From assembly GCA_028015205.1 (NCBI GenBank), contig CM051519.1, forward strand, positions 43,443,979-43,507,978: a stretch of DNA of 64,000 nucleotides, read 5' to 3'. Below the pieces are notes generated by a model. That model was not told where the DNA came from. It saw only the letters and a list, made by a program, of their open reading frames with translations, and made no database searches. A program made the position numbers and the translations under genes. Shown in pieces: positions 1 to 50,160 of this stretch. How positions within the stretch are numbered: position 1 is the first letter of the stretch; the number at the start of each line of letters is the position of its first letter. This DNA comes from Mytilisepta virgata (lineage: Eukaryota; Mollusca; Bivalvia; Mytilida; Mytilidae).

Positions 1-37781
<37,781 letters not shown>

Positions 37782-38137
37782 GCTGCAGAAGAAGATGTTC
37801 AATGATATAACTATTAACAAAAGTTAAACACTTTTTTCAGTCACATTATCATACAAATTGCTGCAAATTCGTAAATAAACCAAAACAGAAACTTCAAAAT
37901 TTCCCACATGGAACAAAGCAGAGCTATACTATATAGTTTTTTTCGTATGAAATTTAAATAACCAGGATTTTAACAGTTAGATGAAACAATAAAAATTAAA
38001 AAATATATATATTAAGTGCTCTGACGTCACAGATTTCATATTCATGTTTTGTCCGAAAATAAAAATTTCTTACTGGTAACTTAAAAATTAATTGTGTGTT
38101 GGGGGAAAATGAGAAGAAACCAGTCCATTCTTTCAAA
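37782..38137. promoter_or_regulatory. Bidirectional promoter region between DDX43-like gene and MRGBP
   Basis: 356 bp separate the two start codons of divergently transcribed genes. A perfect CRE, TGACGTCA, is at 38022-38029. An AT-rich block (AAATATATATATTAA, 38001-38015) lies next to it. Transcription starts cannot be placed from sequence alone, and a non-coding 5' exon for the helicase is possible. Confidence 0.65.
38022..38029. promoter_or_regulatory. Consensus CRE (TGACGTCA)
   Basis: Exact palindromic binding site for CREB/ATF proteins, 109 bp upstream of the MRGBP start codon and about 240 bp from the helicase start. Being palindromic it can serve both directions. Confidence 0.6.
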
Positions 38138-38219
38138 ATGGGCGACACAGATAACGTTGTCTGGGGTGTTGATATGGAAGTAAATCTTTTTCACGCCATG
38201 CGTGGTCATAAACCAGTCG
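38138..38219 (+). CDS. MRGBP: MRGBP exon 1
   Basis: Encodes MGDTDNVVWGVDMEVNLFHA and on to HKPV plus one base. Donor GTCG|GTAATA. Confidence 0.95.
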
Positions 38220-41200
38220 GTAATAATTTAAACAAATATTGAACATTATACTAAAATTGTCAGACTCAGTATGACAAAGTTGAAGTTTCATATGTCTCTT
38301 TTAACAACATTAAACAGTTGCTGTATGTAGGCTGTAGCCTGTATTATGAATTTATGTCCCCTTGTTTTATGCTATTTCATTGTCAGTTTGTTCTGATTAA
38401 AATGTAATGATTAAGGTTTAGGTTTGGCTTTATTACCAATCTGTCTAAGTTTACACAAATATAGCAAGAAACATGGCTATGGAAAAAAATGTGTGAGTCT
38501 TTCAAGGAAGACGTGTTGCCTGCGGACATCAATTTTTACAAAAATATTAAGATTTTCTAAAATTGAAATACATATGCACACCTGTGCATTAAGGGTAATT
38601 CACAGAAAAAGATTTATCAAATTCCTTTGAGCAGATATGGAGTAGTTGAGGATAGAAGTTTTGACCCCCCCTTTTTTTTTTGCAAAAATGTCAATTTTTA
38701 CCCAAAAAAATTTTAATTTTCTAAAAATGAAATATATATGCACACCTGTGGATTAAGGTTAAAGCACAGAGAAAGTTTCATCAAATTCCTTTGAGCGGTT
38801 ATGGAGAAGTTGAGGATAGAAGTTTTGCCCCCCTTTTTTTTGCAAAAATGTAAATTTTTACGAAAAAAATATTAAATTTTCTAAAAATGAAATATATATG
38901 CACACCTGTACATTAACGTTAATGCACAGAGTTAGTGCACAGAGAAAGTTTCATCAAATTCCTTTGAGCGGTTTACGAGTAGTTGAGGATAGAAGAAAAG
39001 TGTGACGACGCAAGACGACAGATAGTGATCCCTATGTGTCGACTATGCGTTACGCAGACGACACAAAAATATTTATAAAGCTATGTCACCACTACTCAAG
39101 CCTCTACTGCTAAAATCAGGTTGGCATCAGGTGCCCCTAGAAGGAAGCAGAAACAGATATTTATTGGCCAAAATTTATGAATTAAGATTTTAACTACAGA
39201 CGATGCAAAGATACAAATGAAAATAAAATAGAACACATATAAAGTAATATTATTACTAAACATGTCCTACCTGTCACATTGCGAACATTTGTACACAGAC
39301 ATTGGTAATGTTCAACACTATAAAGGTATAACAAAAAGAAATGAAACTCATAGCAAATTAAATAGAACCTAAACAAATCTAAAGTCTAACATTTAGACAT
39401 TAAATAACATTGTGTGCTCTGGAAGGATAAGCATGTCTTGTTCCAGGCACCAGTAAAAATAATTTTACACACAAGATCTATAAGACTACCATCTTTAACA
39501 TTATTTGTTATATTAATCTGATGTTGTTTTAACATTATTTTTTATATTAATCTAATGTTGGTGTTATTGTATTAATTTTCTATTATCAGGTGTAAATAGA
39601 TATTTTCAATTTGCAATAATACATGACAAGTTGAATAACATTAGCCAAAAGAAAGTAACAGCCTCACAGATATGGAAACAACTTGGTGTCCTGTATGATT
39701 TAAATGCTTTGGTAATTAATTATTGTTTGTAGCTCGGACAACCATTAATCAAGGGCTTTAATTCTCTTAGTGTTGATCTCCTTTTTACACTTGTTTTAAA
39801 TGATGTATTTATGTGTATAAAAAAAGCAAGTGTATGCTTAAAATGTTTAAGTAGAAATCATACTTGCTTTTGCAGGATTTTGTGGAATTCTTACAGGATT
39901 CATTTCAGTGTTTAGTGAACATCTGTAGAACAAATATCAGTTTACTGTTTGTCACAAAGTTTCTTAAATCCTGATATTTGTCTTTCACAAGTGGAAAAAA
40001 CAGTTAACTTCCATACAACAGTAAATGGTAAACATGCTACCACATATCAATTTAATTTTTACTTTGATCATGTTTTTGTTTATTATTATTTTTAAACAGT
40101 TTTAGAGCTGATTTGTTATAGAATGAAGGATGAAATTACATGTATAAATCATTTGAAACAAAGACTCACAAGAAAGGTCAACAATGAAACACAAATCTAC
40201 AAACAACATCCAACTTCTCAGAAAAATGACATGAACAAAATACAAACACAACAGCGACTTGGTACTGACAGTAAAATGTGATACAGAAAATTTTTGGAGA
40301 TGAATGGGTCAGTTCTCGTACTCATGTTCTCGACCCTCGTGTTTTAACCCAATGAGAATCTGGTTTCCTGGTATCACATAAAGTGGGCAAATGGCGGTTT
40401 CTGATCGGTAACAAGTTTGGTCATAGTATATTTTAGAATTGGTCAAATTAAATAAACATTAGTCATTCCATGTGAACTTGGTCCTGGAGCATCCAAATTT
40501 TGCCCTATCATTTATGAAGTGATTTTTTCTCTATCTGAAATTGACTTATTGAAACACATGCGAATCTAGACCAACAAAACCCACAATACTTATTCCTGGT
40601 AGTTCGAAATGTAGAAATATCTTGCTGGGGTAAAAAGACCCAAAGAGATTAAGAATAAACATAAGGCCTTAAGCGAACTGTAGTACAATTATTATGATTA
40701 CAAAAGGCACAGGGCATAATTTAAAAGAATGAGAAAAATCAAGACTGTGGCTTCATGTACCACAAAATGTCAATAATTTGATGTTCCATGTATTACTTTT
40801 CATTGTCATAAAATGAATTCTTATATTCACCCTTGGCTCCTCCTTTATTCTCTGGGCTACTCAATTTTACACACTAGAGGCCCATTTGGCTACAAAGTTG
40901 AAAAGGTTAAGGTCTATCACTGATGCCCAAACCTTATCTAACCTAACTCCATGGTATATATATAAACATAAAATGGAGGATAAAATCTAGTAGAGTAGAA
41001 CAAATAAAGAAAAGAAATGGTAGTTTAGATTCAAATAGTACTCAGACACCCTCATGTATGATATTGTATTAAACTAACTCAGCCTTACATTGCTTAGGTG
41101 ATGGTAAGAACTATTGATTCCACAATGTCCATGAAGACAAAATTCTTATAATGCTTTGATGAGTTATTTGTCACTTTTGATTAAGAAATAATTCATTGAT

Positions 41201-43845
41201 ACCATGCTCTATGCTTATTTTAACATGGAAGGCATTATATTTGTTTATATTTTTCATCAGGCGAAAGTAAAGTTTTAAATATCAGATATGAATTAAATAT
41301 GTAAAGTCAAGAAATGCCAAAGGGATATTCGAAGGAGAGAAAAATCGTTACAACTGACAAACTCCGGAGAACAACAAAGACAAGACCAAAACAATACATG
41401 CACTACAATTAAAAGCTAAAAACGTATGAACAACATGGACCCCACCAAAAAAACCGGGGGTAGACTCAGGTGCTCTGGAAGAGTAAGCAGTCTTTGCTTC
41501 CTGCAGGACACCCGCCATGCTGCTCATGTCAAATCCGGTATGAGGAAGGGATAATATCAATGGAACAGGTCCATTTTCATTTGGGAAATGGTTTTTTCAT
41601 ACCTGTCAACCAAGTACATGTATATGATTTTCAGTTTTTGATTAACGATCTGGCATCATTTGAATGTATGACATTATACGTTGGATTGTGACATTACTCT
41701 TTTGACTGTGATGCCATTTCACATGAAAACGTACATGTTATTGTTGCATTTTGAGCATGCCTTTTTGAATGCATCAGGTCATATTGGAATTCACTTTTGA
41801 ACATTCCTAGTTGCTTTGTGTTTTTGTAATAAATGGCATCCAATATATAGTTTGAAATGTTAATGCAAGTTTAAAATAACCAATGAACATAATGAATCAT
41901 ACCTATGATGTTTAGAGTCGAATTATTTGGAGCAACTGGATTTCACTTTTACCTAACATATTTACCAATCAAACAGTTAAACTAAAATACATTAAAAATA
42001 TTCACTTTTGCAGAATGAATCAGAAATTTTGCCATTTCCAAACAAAGAGTCAGATTTTGTGTTACCAGATGATGAATACAAAGATTTGATCCATAAAATA
42101 TTTCCTAGAAGTCAAACTAAAGTTGAAGACAGTAAAACTGAACAGAAAGCTGAATCTCAAAGTATGTATAGTTTCATCCTTATTGAATTGTATGTGGTGT
42201 GAATAAATTTACATATCAACTCAAAATTATGAATGATTGTTAAGACATTTAATCTTTAGTTTATTTATCTATTTAGTTTGAGTTTAAGGTGTTTCAGCAC
42301 ATTTGGCTATTTCGCGGCAGCCAGTTTTTATTGGTGGAGGAAGCCAGAGTAATTTGCGAGAACCATCGACTTTCGGTAGGAAAATTGGCAATCATTGTCA
42401 ATTAAGATCGGAGTCGAACACACCCAGCCACAGTTGAGATTTGAACTAACAACCTCAGTGTTGACAGGCTAGTGATTATTAGTAGTCATGAAAAACTACC
42501 TAGACCACTCGGCCACCAAAGGACCCTCATTTAATCTTTTGATTTGTAACTATAAATCAAATAAATGTGATACTTACTGGCAATTTGTAGATATCTTTAA
42601 TTAAAAAAAACCTTTCTAGTCTGTAATTATACACTTTAAGGTCCTCCTCTTCGGAAATGTTAATTGGGCTAATTTCAGGAGGTTTACTCTGGAATCAGTA
42701 AGATATTTTAAAATTGACAGAAGCATTAAAGATTAATTCTACATTACAACACTCAAACAACAAATTCAGTACCCAATCCACTTAGTTCACATAATTAAAT
42801 ATTTGTTTTTTTTTTCTGTAGAAGAAGCAGATTTTCAAAAGAACATGTTATTAATTTTCAATATATCTGTTGAAAATAATTCATAAACAGTAGTTATCTC
42901 CCCTCCTTAAAAAATCATAGACAGTTTTGCATTTTTTTGTATTTTTAAATTCAAAACAAATTTTAGAAGTATAGATTTTAATATTGTAACCTGTTGAAAA
43001 ATATTCATGATTTCTTTTTTATGACATTATGATTCAAGATTTTGAATTTTCCCAAAAATTAGCATCACAAACATTTCAGACTAATTTTTGTTTGAGAACA
43101 ATGTTTTCTCTAACACTTATCTAAAGCTATGAGAAATGTGTAAGAATTGGAGAAAAAAGTATAGTTTTACATATCATACACGCTTTTGAATAAAAATAAG
43201 TTATTAATCAGCAACATAAAATAAATAAGAATTTGTTCAGTTAACAGGTAAACTTGACAAAAATTGGATTGTATGGTATTCACATAGATTAATACAGTTT
43301 AATATCACTTAATTGTTATTTTTTACCTAAATAACTTCTGCTCGTTTTGAAATTGTAAAAATGTCATTAGCAAGTGTTGAATAAAGCAGTCTATAAGTGG
43401 ATGTTTCGTAAATATACCTCTATTTTGTCATTGGGCAGGATCTCATATACTGCAATCTTTGATCCAATATGACTATCCTTGGACTTAATACAAAACTGTT
43501 ATGGAAAAACCCCTTAAAATATCACTATTGTATTGGATTAAGAATATCGTTAGACCAGTTACTGTATGTGTCACTCAGTGCATAGTTTTTTCATGGACTC
43601 ACTCTTGTATTTGACAGATTAAATATTATTCATCTTACTAATACTTGTTATTTCTTTCAGCTACCAAAACCACTAAGAGTGACAAATCAGAGACTAAACA
43701 CTTAGACAATAAACACACAAGTAGTGTAATACATGCTAATACTCCAGAAAATTCACCAAAGAGAAAGAGAACACGGAACACACCATCTGCACAACCAAGT
43801 CCAGCCAATACACCTGATGCACCACCTACAAAAAGGAGAAGATAA
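38138..43845 (+). CDS. MRGBP: MRG-binding protein, EAF7-type subunit of NuA4/TIP60
   Basis: Complete 178-residue protein from four exons: 38138-38219, 39590-39711, 42014-42161, 43661-43845, all GT-AG with consistent phase. The EAF7/MRGBP domain spans about residues 7-95 and shows the family signature: VVWGVDMEVNLFHAMRGHKP, GVNRYFQ, DKLNNISQKKVTASQIWKQL, LYDLNAL and ESEILPFPN, each with close human counterparts. The C-terminal half is disordered and ends in TPENSPKRKRTRN and PTKRRR, likely nuclear localisation signals (human MRGBP also ends in KRRRT). Human MRGBP is 204 aa. It links MRG15/MRGX to the TIP60 histone acetyltransferase complex in the nucleus. It is divergently paired with the DDX43-like gene. 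A possible poly(A) signal AATAAA is at 44038-44043. Confidence 0.96.
38520..39065 (+). mobile_element. Tandem-module element in MRGBP intron 1
   Basis: Three modules of about 162 bp, marked by CACACCTGTGCATTAAGG (38579), CACACCTGTGGATTAAGG (38741) and CACACCTGTACATTAACG (38901). Each has AAATTCCTTTGAGCRGWTATGGAG and a CCCCCCTTTTTTTTTGC run. The 3' end is GACGACGCAAGACGACAG then CTATGCGTTACGCAGACGAC. Same design as the other module elements but a different sequence family. Confidence 0.6.
39590..39711 (+). CDS. MRGBP: MRGBP exon 2
   Basis: Encodes GVNRYFQFAIIHDKLNNISQ through LYDLNAL. Acceptor TATTATCAG|GT, donor GCTTTG|GTAATT. Confidence 0.95.
39712..42013. other. MRGBP intron 2
   Basis: Mostly featureless AT-rich sequence. 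The part 41320-41560 is listed separately as a probable repeat. A short relative of it (GTGCTCTGGAAGGATAAGCA) occurs upstream in intron 1 at about 39413. Confidence 0.5.
41320..41560. repeat. Probable dispersed repeat fragment
   Basis: GC-richer segment with AACTCCGGAGAACAACAAAG, CCGGGGGTAGACTCAGGTGC and CTGCAGGACACCCGCCATGC. It looks like a repeat I have seen in mussel sequences (from memory). The minus-strand open frame across it has no recognisable protein content. Confidence 0.4.
42014..42161 (+). CDS. MRGBP: MRGBP exon 3
   Basis: Starts NESEILPFPNKESDFVLPDD after acceptor TTTTGCAG and ends TCTCAAA|GTATGT. Confidence 0.95.
42246..42539 (-). mobile_element. tRNA-derived SINE, copy 4 (12-bp TSD)
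   Basis: Minus-strand SINE in MRGBP intron 3 with body 42258-42527 and perfect CATTTAATCTTT repeats at 42246-42257 and 42528-42539. The B box is slightly mutated (TTCAAATCTC), so this copy is older than copy 3. Confidence 0.9.
42540..43660. other. Rest of MRGBP intron 3, nothing recognised
   Basis: AT-rich; no exon or repeat identified. Confidence 0.5.
43661..43845 (+). CDS. MRGBP: MRGBP exon 4 (stop codon exon)
   Basis: Lys/Ser/Thr/Pro-rich tail; acceptor TTTCTTTCAG|CT, stop TAA at 43843-43845 after KRRR. Confidence 0.95.
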
Positions 43846-44690
43846 CTCATGCAAGTCGTTTTATGAAGGACATATACTGAAATAGAGGGAATCAGTTTGA
43901 TTCAAGCATAAAATTGAATTGAAATGGTCTGTACAACCCAGAGAAAATGCAGGGTTCATTCTTCAGCAAAAAAATTGAAAGAAAAAATCTTTGCGGGAGA
44001 TGTACAGAGAAACAAAAAGAAAACATGTTGAAAATGAAATAAAACTGTTGAAGATTTTTAACTTTTTATGTGAAGTTATGAAAAAATTTAAACAGTTGTG
44101 TAGCAATTTGAATCATAATGCATTATTTGTAAAAATATATCAATATTTTATATACATAATTTGTCATTTATTTAAAATTGATTACTTATTTTCCATCTTT
44201 GCACAAAGATGATGATCTCTGCAACCTAGTGAAAATAGTCCATGGGCAAATCTACATTACTTTCACTGTTTCACATGTATATAGGAATGGAAATTAGAGA
44301 TATTATAATGTCCTTATACCACTGTTTATTCTCATTACAATATTTGAGTTGATGTCTCTGCTGGTGATTTTTTTTAATTTTGATTGAGATAATCAGTTTG
44401 ATCTTAGATATACTCTTGAGAAAGTCTTGACCTGTAGCAATTTATAGTTTTTCACTACAGACAAAATACAGTAGTAGTGGTGAATTTTCTAGCAGATTGA
44501 AAGAAAGCTTTTTAAATATGACCATTTAACAAAAAATCCAATGAAAGTTTACAAATCTGGACAGAACAATACATGTTTAAATGTAGATGGTATGAAAATG
44601 TAATACTGTGAATTTCTATTGAACTCTTTAATGAAATAGCATTAAACCTTTTATGGGAGTGTTATTTCTAACTTTTTCATTTAATAGAGC
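43846..44690 (+). other. Probable MRGBP 3' UTR and flank
   Basis: Non-coding sequence following the MRGBP stop. Candidate poly(A) signal AATAAA at 44038-44043. The true 3' end is not determinable here. Confidence 0.4.
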
Positions 44691-45075
44691 GACGGTATCC
44701 GACTGTCAGCAATGAGAGCCTAGTTTAAACGAACACATTCCCACCCTGATATTTAAATTGTGTACCATCCAAGCAATTTTTGCAGTTCTAGTGGTCACCT
44801 TGTCGGTAATCATACCGTAGTGGCTTTTATAGTATGTTGTACACACCCGAGTGTCAAAATAGATAAGGGGGGTTTGGGTAGCCATAAAACCCATTTAACC
44901 CCACCACTGTTCATTGTCTGTGCCAAGTCCGACTATCCTGACTCTCTCTTGTGTTTATATTTGTGTTTCGTGCTTTTATGTTATTTTTGTCCAGGGTTCT
45001 GTCTGGTGAGTTGTGTTGATTAATTGGTATGCCATTGTTGACCTTTCATGGTATCCATTTTGTTGTTTATTTAGG
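44690..45075. repeat. Probable retroelement-derived repeat
   Basis: GC-richer block with CACACCCGAGTGTCAAAATA, CCATTTAACCCCACCACTG, GTGCCAAGTCCGACTATCCT and GTTCTGTCTGGTGAGTTGTG. The order (CC-rich stretch, 'GCCAAGTC', then 'TGTTGATTAATTGGTATGCC') resembles the 3' trailer of the Penelope-like copy at 57150-57440 in general plan. Family uncertain. Confidence 0.4.
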
Positions 45076-45314
45076 ATTAGAAGAAATTTTACCCAAAGGA
45101 TTGAGACTGTCTTGCATCAGCATGGATTTTGGATTCTGTTACTTACCTATAAAAACAAACAAACCTTTGACAAAGAAGGATCTACCATTGTTTTTAAATA
45201 CATTGTAGCATTATTTCTTCCAAATATTAATTGAATTGTTTAATGTAACAGCTGGATGTCAGTTAAGGGATGGCAAGTTGTCTTCTTGACATTATACTCA
45301 ATATCAGTTCTTTT

Positions 45315-47605
45315 TATACGACCGCAAAATTTTTGCGGTCGTATATTGGTATGACGTTGGCGTCGTCGTCGTTGTCGTCTGCGTCGTCGTCCGTCGTCAG
45401 CGTCGTCGTTCGAAGACATTTGGTTTTCGCACTATAACTTTAGTATAAGTTAATAGAAATCTATGAAATTTAAACACAAGGTTTATGACCACAAAAGGAA
45501 GGTTGGGATTGATTTTGGGAGTTTTGGTCCCAACAGTTTAAGAATCAGGGGCCAAAAAAGGGCCCAATAAGCATTTTTCTTGGTTTTCGCACAATAACTC
45601 TAGTATAAGTAAATAGAAATCTATGAAATTTTAACACAAGGTTTATGACCACCAAAGGAAGGTTGGGATTGTTTTTGGGAGTTTTGGTCCCAACAGTTTA
45701 GGAATTAGGGGCTAAAAAAGGACCAAAATAAGCATTTTTCTTGGTTTTTGCACAATAACTTTAGTATAAGTAAATAGAAATCTATGAAATTTAAACACAA
45801 GGTTTATGACCACAAAAGGAAGGTTGGGATTGATTTTTGGAGTTTTGGTCCCAACAGTTTAGGAATTAGGGGCCAAAAGGGTCCAAAATTAAACTTTGTT
45901 TGATTTCATTGAAAATTGAACTATTGGGGTTCTTTGATATGCCGAATCTAACTGTGCATTTAGATTCTTAATTTTTGGTCCCGTTTTCAAATTGGTCTAC
46001 ATTAAGGTCCAAAGGGTCCAAAATTAAACTTAGTTTGATTTTAACAAAAATTGAATTCTTTGGGTTCTTTGATATGCTGAATCTAAACATGTACTTAGTT
46101 TTTTTATTACGGGCCCAGTTTTCAAGTTGGTCCAAATCGGGGTCCAAAATTAAACTTTGTTTGATTTCATCGAAAATTGAACTATTTGGGTTCTTTGATA
46201 TGCCGAATCTAACCGTGCCTTTAGATTCTTAATTTTTGGTCCCGTTTTCAAATTGGTCTACATTAAGGTCCAAAGGGTCCAAAATTAAACTTAGTTTGAT
46301 TTTAACAAAAATTGAATTCTTGGGGTTCTTTGATATGCTGAATCTAAACATGTACTTAGTTTTTTTTATTATGGGCCCAGTTTTCAAGTTGGTCCAAATC
46401 GGGGTCCAAAATTAAAGCTAAAAAGGGGGTAAATTATTTTTTTTGGGGGGGGGGGGCAATTCTCCACAGCATATTGTATTACACAAGAAGCAAAAAATTG
46501 AATATAAATTCAAATCATATGACCAATTCTAAGTTCTTTATTTCAGTTATTCTGTGTCAGAAACCTATTATGTGTCAAATATTTGAAGAAATTTTCAATT
46601 GCACAGTATTGCGCAATAGCAAGAAATTGATATGTGTGCCCTGTTATCAAAACTTTATTATTAACAAATTCCATTGGAAATTTGCCAATAACTCTAATGA
46701 ACTTCATTGGAAATTTGCCAATATAAAATGTGCTAATGAAGCTTTTTTGTTTATCTTATCTAAACTGCTTTTAAATTATGTATATTTAAAATTTGCCATC
46801 CATGACTATGATGTCATTTTCTATTTTAATATGTTATGGTGTATTTAAATTGGCTGTTATGGTTGCAAAGTATAAAGAAATGGGATGGGGGGGGGGGGGG
46901 GGGGGGGGTTGAAAACAAAATTTGGGGGGGGGAATGAGAAATTGGGGAGGGGGTAATTTTTTCTCATTTCATATTTCATAAATTAAAAATAAAATTTCAA
47001 ATTTTTTTTAGCAAAAAAAGGGGGGGTTACAATAAATTTTATTGTTTTTTGTTTTGTTTTTTTTTTGGGAGGGGGGGTCAATGTGCAACTTCATAGTGTA
47101 TTGCACAAAAGCTAAAAAAAAGGGTAAATTATTATTTTTTTTTTTGGGGGGGGGGGGCAATTCTCCACAGCATATTGTATTGCACAAGAAGCAAAAAATT
47201 GAATACAAATTCAAATCATATGACCAATTTTAAGTTCTTTGATTTCAGTTATTCTGTGTCAGAAACCTATTATGTGTCAAATATTTGAAGAAATTTTCAA
47301 TTACACAGTATTGCGCAATAGCAAGAAATTGATATGTGTGCCCAATTTTAAATTTTAAATTGGTTATTTCTGATTTATATATAAAAACAAATAATACTGA
47401 TATGGTTTGAATAGGTAAATTAAAAATTTTTAAGTTCTTAGACAACATTCATTCTGTGTCAGAAACCTATGCTGTGTCAAATATTTATTCACAATACAAA
47501 TTCAGTATTGTATCAAGCTTGAATGTTGTGTTCATAATTGCCCCAACTATTCAGGGTTCGACATCTGCGGTCGTATCTAGCTGCGCCCAGCGGAGCATTT
47601 TATTT
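45315..47605 (+). mobile_element. Non-autonomous element starting with an ACGACCGCAAAA palindrome
   Basis: Starts with a 31-bp near-perfect palindrome (45315-45345, arms TATACGACCGCAAAA) followed by GACGTTGGCGTCGTCGTCG. Next come three modules of about 170 bp (TTCGCACTATAACTTTAGTA... at 45426, 45586, 45746) and two copies of a block near 45870-46120 and 46130-46400. The block 46440-46640 is repeated at 47145-47345 with G-runs between. It ends GCGGTCGTATCTAGCTGCGC...GCATTTTATT, which brings back the GCGGTCGTAT of the start. No coding potential; the 124-codon frame at 46474 is built from these repeats. Confidence 0.75.
46887..46908 (+). repeat. 22-base guanine run with further G-runs nearby
   Basis: Uninterrupted G at 46887-46908, and more G-rich runs at 46444-46456, 46925-46932, 47068-47078 and 47145-47157, all inside the element. 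Capable of forming G-quadruplex structures; length is likely polymorphic. Confidence 0.8.
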
Positions 47606-48667
47606 ATTTATATGAGGAATCAACAATTTCTTAGTTTGTCTTGTCCCCAAAATTGACTTCATTAAAGTGATATAAAAATATTGTCTGTGAAGTGTGAAAT
47701 TAAGGTCAAGGTAACCTAGAATCAAAATGGAAATGACAGCAGTATTCACAACTGATGAATTACGGGCTTTGCTAAGCACAGCATGATACAACAACATGTC
47801 CATCAGTAAACAGTAAAATTATGTGTGGACACACTATAATGCATGACCCATTAAGTGTAGGATATTATAATATACATTGCACAGAAAAATTGGACCTACC
47901 ACAAGAACCAGATTATAAACAAAACAAAATTTAGAAATCCAGGCACACCTTTTAACCCTTCATCTCTAAAAGTAAAAGATGGGAAAGATCTGCTGACATA
48001 CTACTGAAAGAGTTAAAGATCTCCATTGAAATTAGATGAGAAATAAAACTTTTATGTTTCCTCCAAAACTGCTAACATTGACCTCTTGTATCTCTTAAAC
48101 AATAAAAGATAGAGAAAAAAATAGTTCAAATACTAATGAAAGCACTCATCAAGGTGAAGGAAAAGAAAAATCCCCATAAGAATTGGATGAAAAAACAATA
48201 ATTTTACATATGCCAAATTGCTTTTTTTTGGGGGGCTCTTTTAACCCCTAATATCTCAAAAACCATAAAGATAAAAGAAATCTATTTACATGTTATTCTA
48301 CTGGAAGTAAACATCAAGATGAATTAAAAGAAAAAATCCCCATTAAAATCAGGTGAAAAATAATTTTTTTTTAGGTGTCCTGCAAAATGGCTTGTTTTGG
48401 CCCCTTTAATCCCCTTTATCTCTACACCAACAGAAGTAACACAAAAATGCCTTCAGTAACATTAATTTTATTTTTATAAGGCCATTTATTTTTATTTAGT
48501 TGGTTTACGGATCCGCCGACCCGATTTTGCCCATTTGAAGAAAAAAAATAAAATCGAAAATTTTGGTTTTTTATTACCGCCGACCCTCTGAAATTGTAAG
48601 CGTAATTTCATTCCGCCGTGTATTTATTCCGGGTAACTGTTTTTCACTAGGGAATATTGGATGTAAA

Positions 48668-48699
48668 CTGGGACTATTATACTAGTATAATAGTCCCAG
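48668..48699. repeat. 32-bp perfect palindrome
   Basis: CTGGGACTATTATACT followed directly by its reverse complement. Lies about 190 bp inside the left end of the 7-kb element. Confidence 0.9.
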
Positions 48700-49162
48700 A
48701 TGTAAATAGTGTGAAAACGTCGATATTGATTTCGTTGTTTTGTTTACATTAGACCGGTTTGTTGTTTACTTTCTTTTCATACTTCATTGACCTTGCAATA
48801 AATATATTTTAATGAATTTAATATTTTGGTACTTTTTGTACATAGGATAAAACTCTCTAGTGTATATTTGACTGAGTAAGGACTCTCTTTTGTTAGTTAC
48901 AAACAATACATGTATTGTGATTTTAGCTGATTTGAATAGTCTCCCTTCATTCGGTCTTGATAAAAAAATTTCTGAATAAGATGTTTAAAATAAGTTGAAA
49001 CCTTTTATACAAATAAAAATATAAATGAGCATTAGTTATCTAACTGTAAATCTTTTTTATTTTAAAATGCGTTCAGTATATTATTAAAATTTGTAATTTA
49101 TTTTATTTTTTAATATCTTTTCTTTAAATTCACATGGGAAACATATTAGAATTTAAATTGAA

Positions 49163-49430
49163 CACACTACTGTACCGTCCGTGCGAGACCTAAATAGGTA
49201 GTCAAGGACGTTAAAAACTCCCCTAGATAGACACTACTGTACGTGCGAGACCTAAATAGGTAGTCAAGGACGTTAAAAACTCCCTAGATAGACACTACTG
49301 AACCGTCCGTGCGAGACCTAAATAGGTAGTCAAGGACGTTAAAAACTCCCTCGATCGACAATACTGAACCGTCCGTGCGAGATCTAAATAGGTAGTCCAG
49401 TACTTCCCAGTTAGTTACACTACTGAATAG
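49163..49430 (+). repeat. Tandem repeat, about 67-bp unit, four copies
   Basis: Unit: CACTACTG, CCGTCCGTGCGAGACCTAAA, TAGGTAGTCAAGGACGTTAA, AAACTCCCTAGATAGA. The second copy lacks a few bases and the fourth is diverged at its end. Confidence 0.9.
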
Positions 49431-50033
49431 TAAATTTATTGTTTTAAATCATAGATACTTTATTGTAAATAGGATGAAATTACCTAGTATATTCCTGTCG
49501 CATTTTGAACTATGGGTGGTTATTTACATGTCGCTGTGTATTTTATAAATGTGATTTGTGTGGATTAGCATTATCTCCATTTAATAGGTTCGGATTCATT
49601 TTTCTTAATAAGATGTTATTTACAAGTTTGATTTGGCTTAAAACAGACTAAAATATTAAGAAGCTTTGATTATCTAAGTGTTAAAATATTTAAATTTTGA
49701 TATGCATTCACTATTTATGAATATTCCATTGTTCAATATATTTGAAATACCTTATTTTTGATTTCACCTGATAAAGTTATAACAATTAAATCAGGAGATG
49801 TTGCGGTGGAGAGAATACCAGTCTTTCTTATCGATCCCTATACTTTCAGTGTAATTTTTTTTTTTTTTTTTTGAAATTGTCAAATGTGAGACAGATTATT
49901 TTTTTCAATACAAGTGCAGACCAGAAATATTTTTTTTTAACCTAAATCAGGGTCAGGATATTTTTTCTTAAAAAACTCGCCCCCTCACTAATTTAAAATG
50001 AGTACTTAAACACTTCATCATAGTCTGGATTTA

Positions 50034-50160
50034 AAGCACTAGTGTAATCATTCCTGGTTACAAATCACTAGTGTAATCATTCATGGTTTCAAATCACTAG
50101 TGTAATCATTCCGGGTACAAAAGGACTAGTGTAATCATTCCTGGATAAAAAACACTAGAT
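50034..50160 (+). repeat. Tandem repeat, about 31-bp unit, four copies
   Basis: CACTAGTGTAATCATTCCTG followed by a variable GTTACAAAT-like spacer, four times. The motif CACTAG recurs alone at 50152 and CACTAGG near 50354. Confidence 0.9.

Noticed and set aside
46474..46848. 124-codon plus-strand frame
   Set aside because: Lies across the duplicated block of a non-autonomous element; composition is AT-rich chance and part of it recurs at 47145 in a broken frame.
47008..47233. Short frames on both strands over G- and T-runs
   Set aside because: Low-complexity translation of homopolymers.
49163..49430. CRISPR-like regular repeats
   Set aside because: Direct tandem repeat without unique spacers, in a eukaryotic genome.
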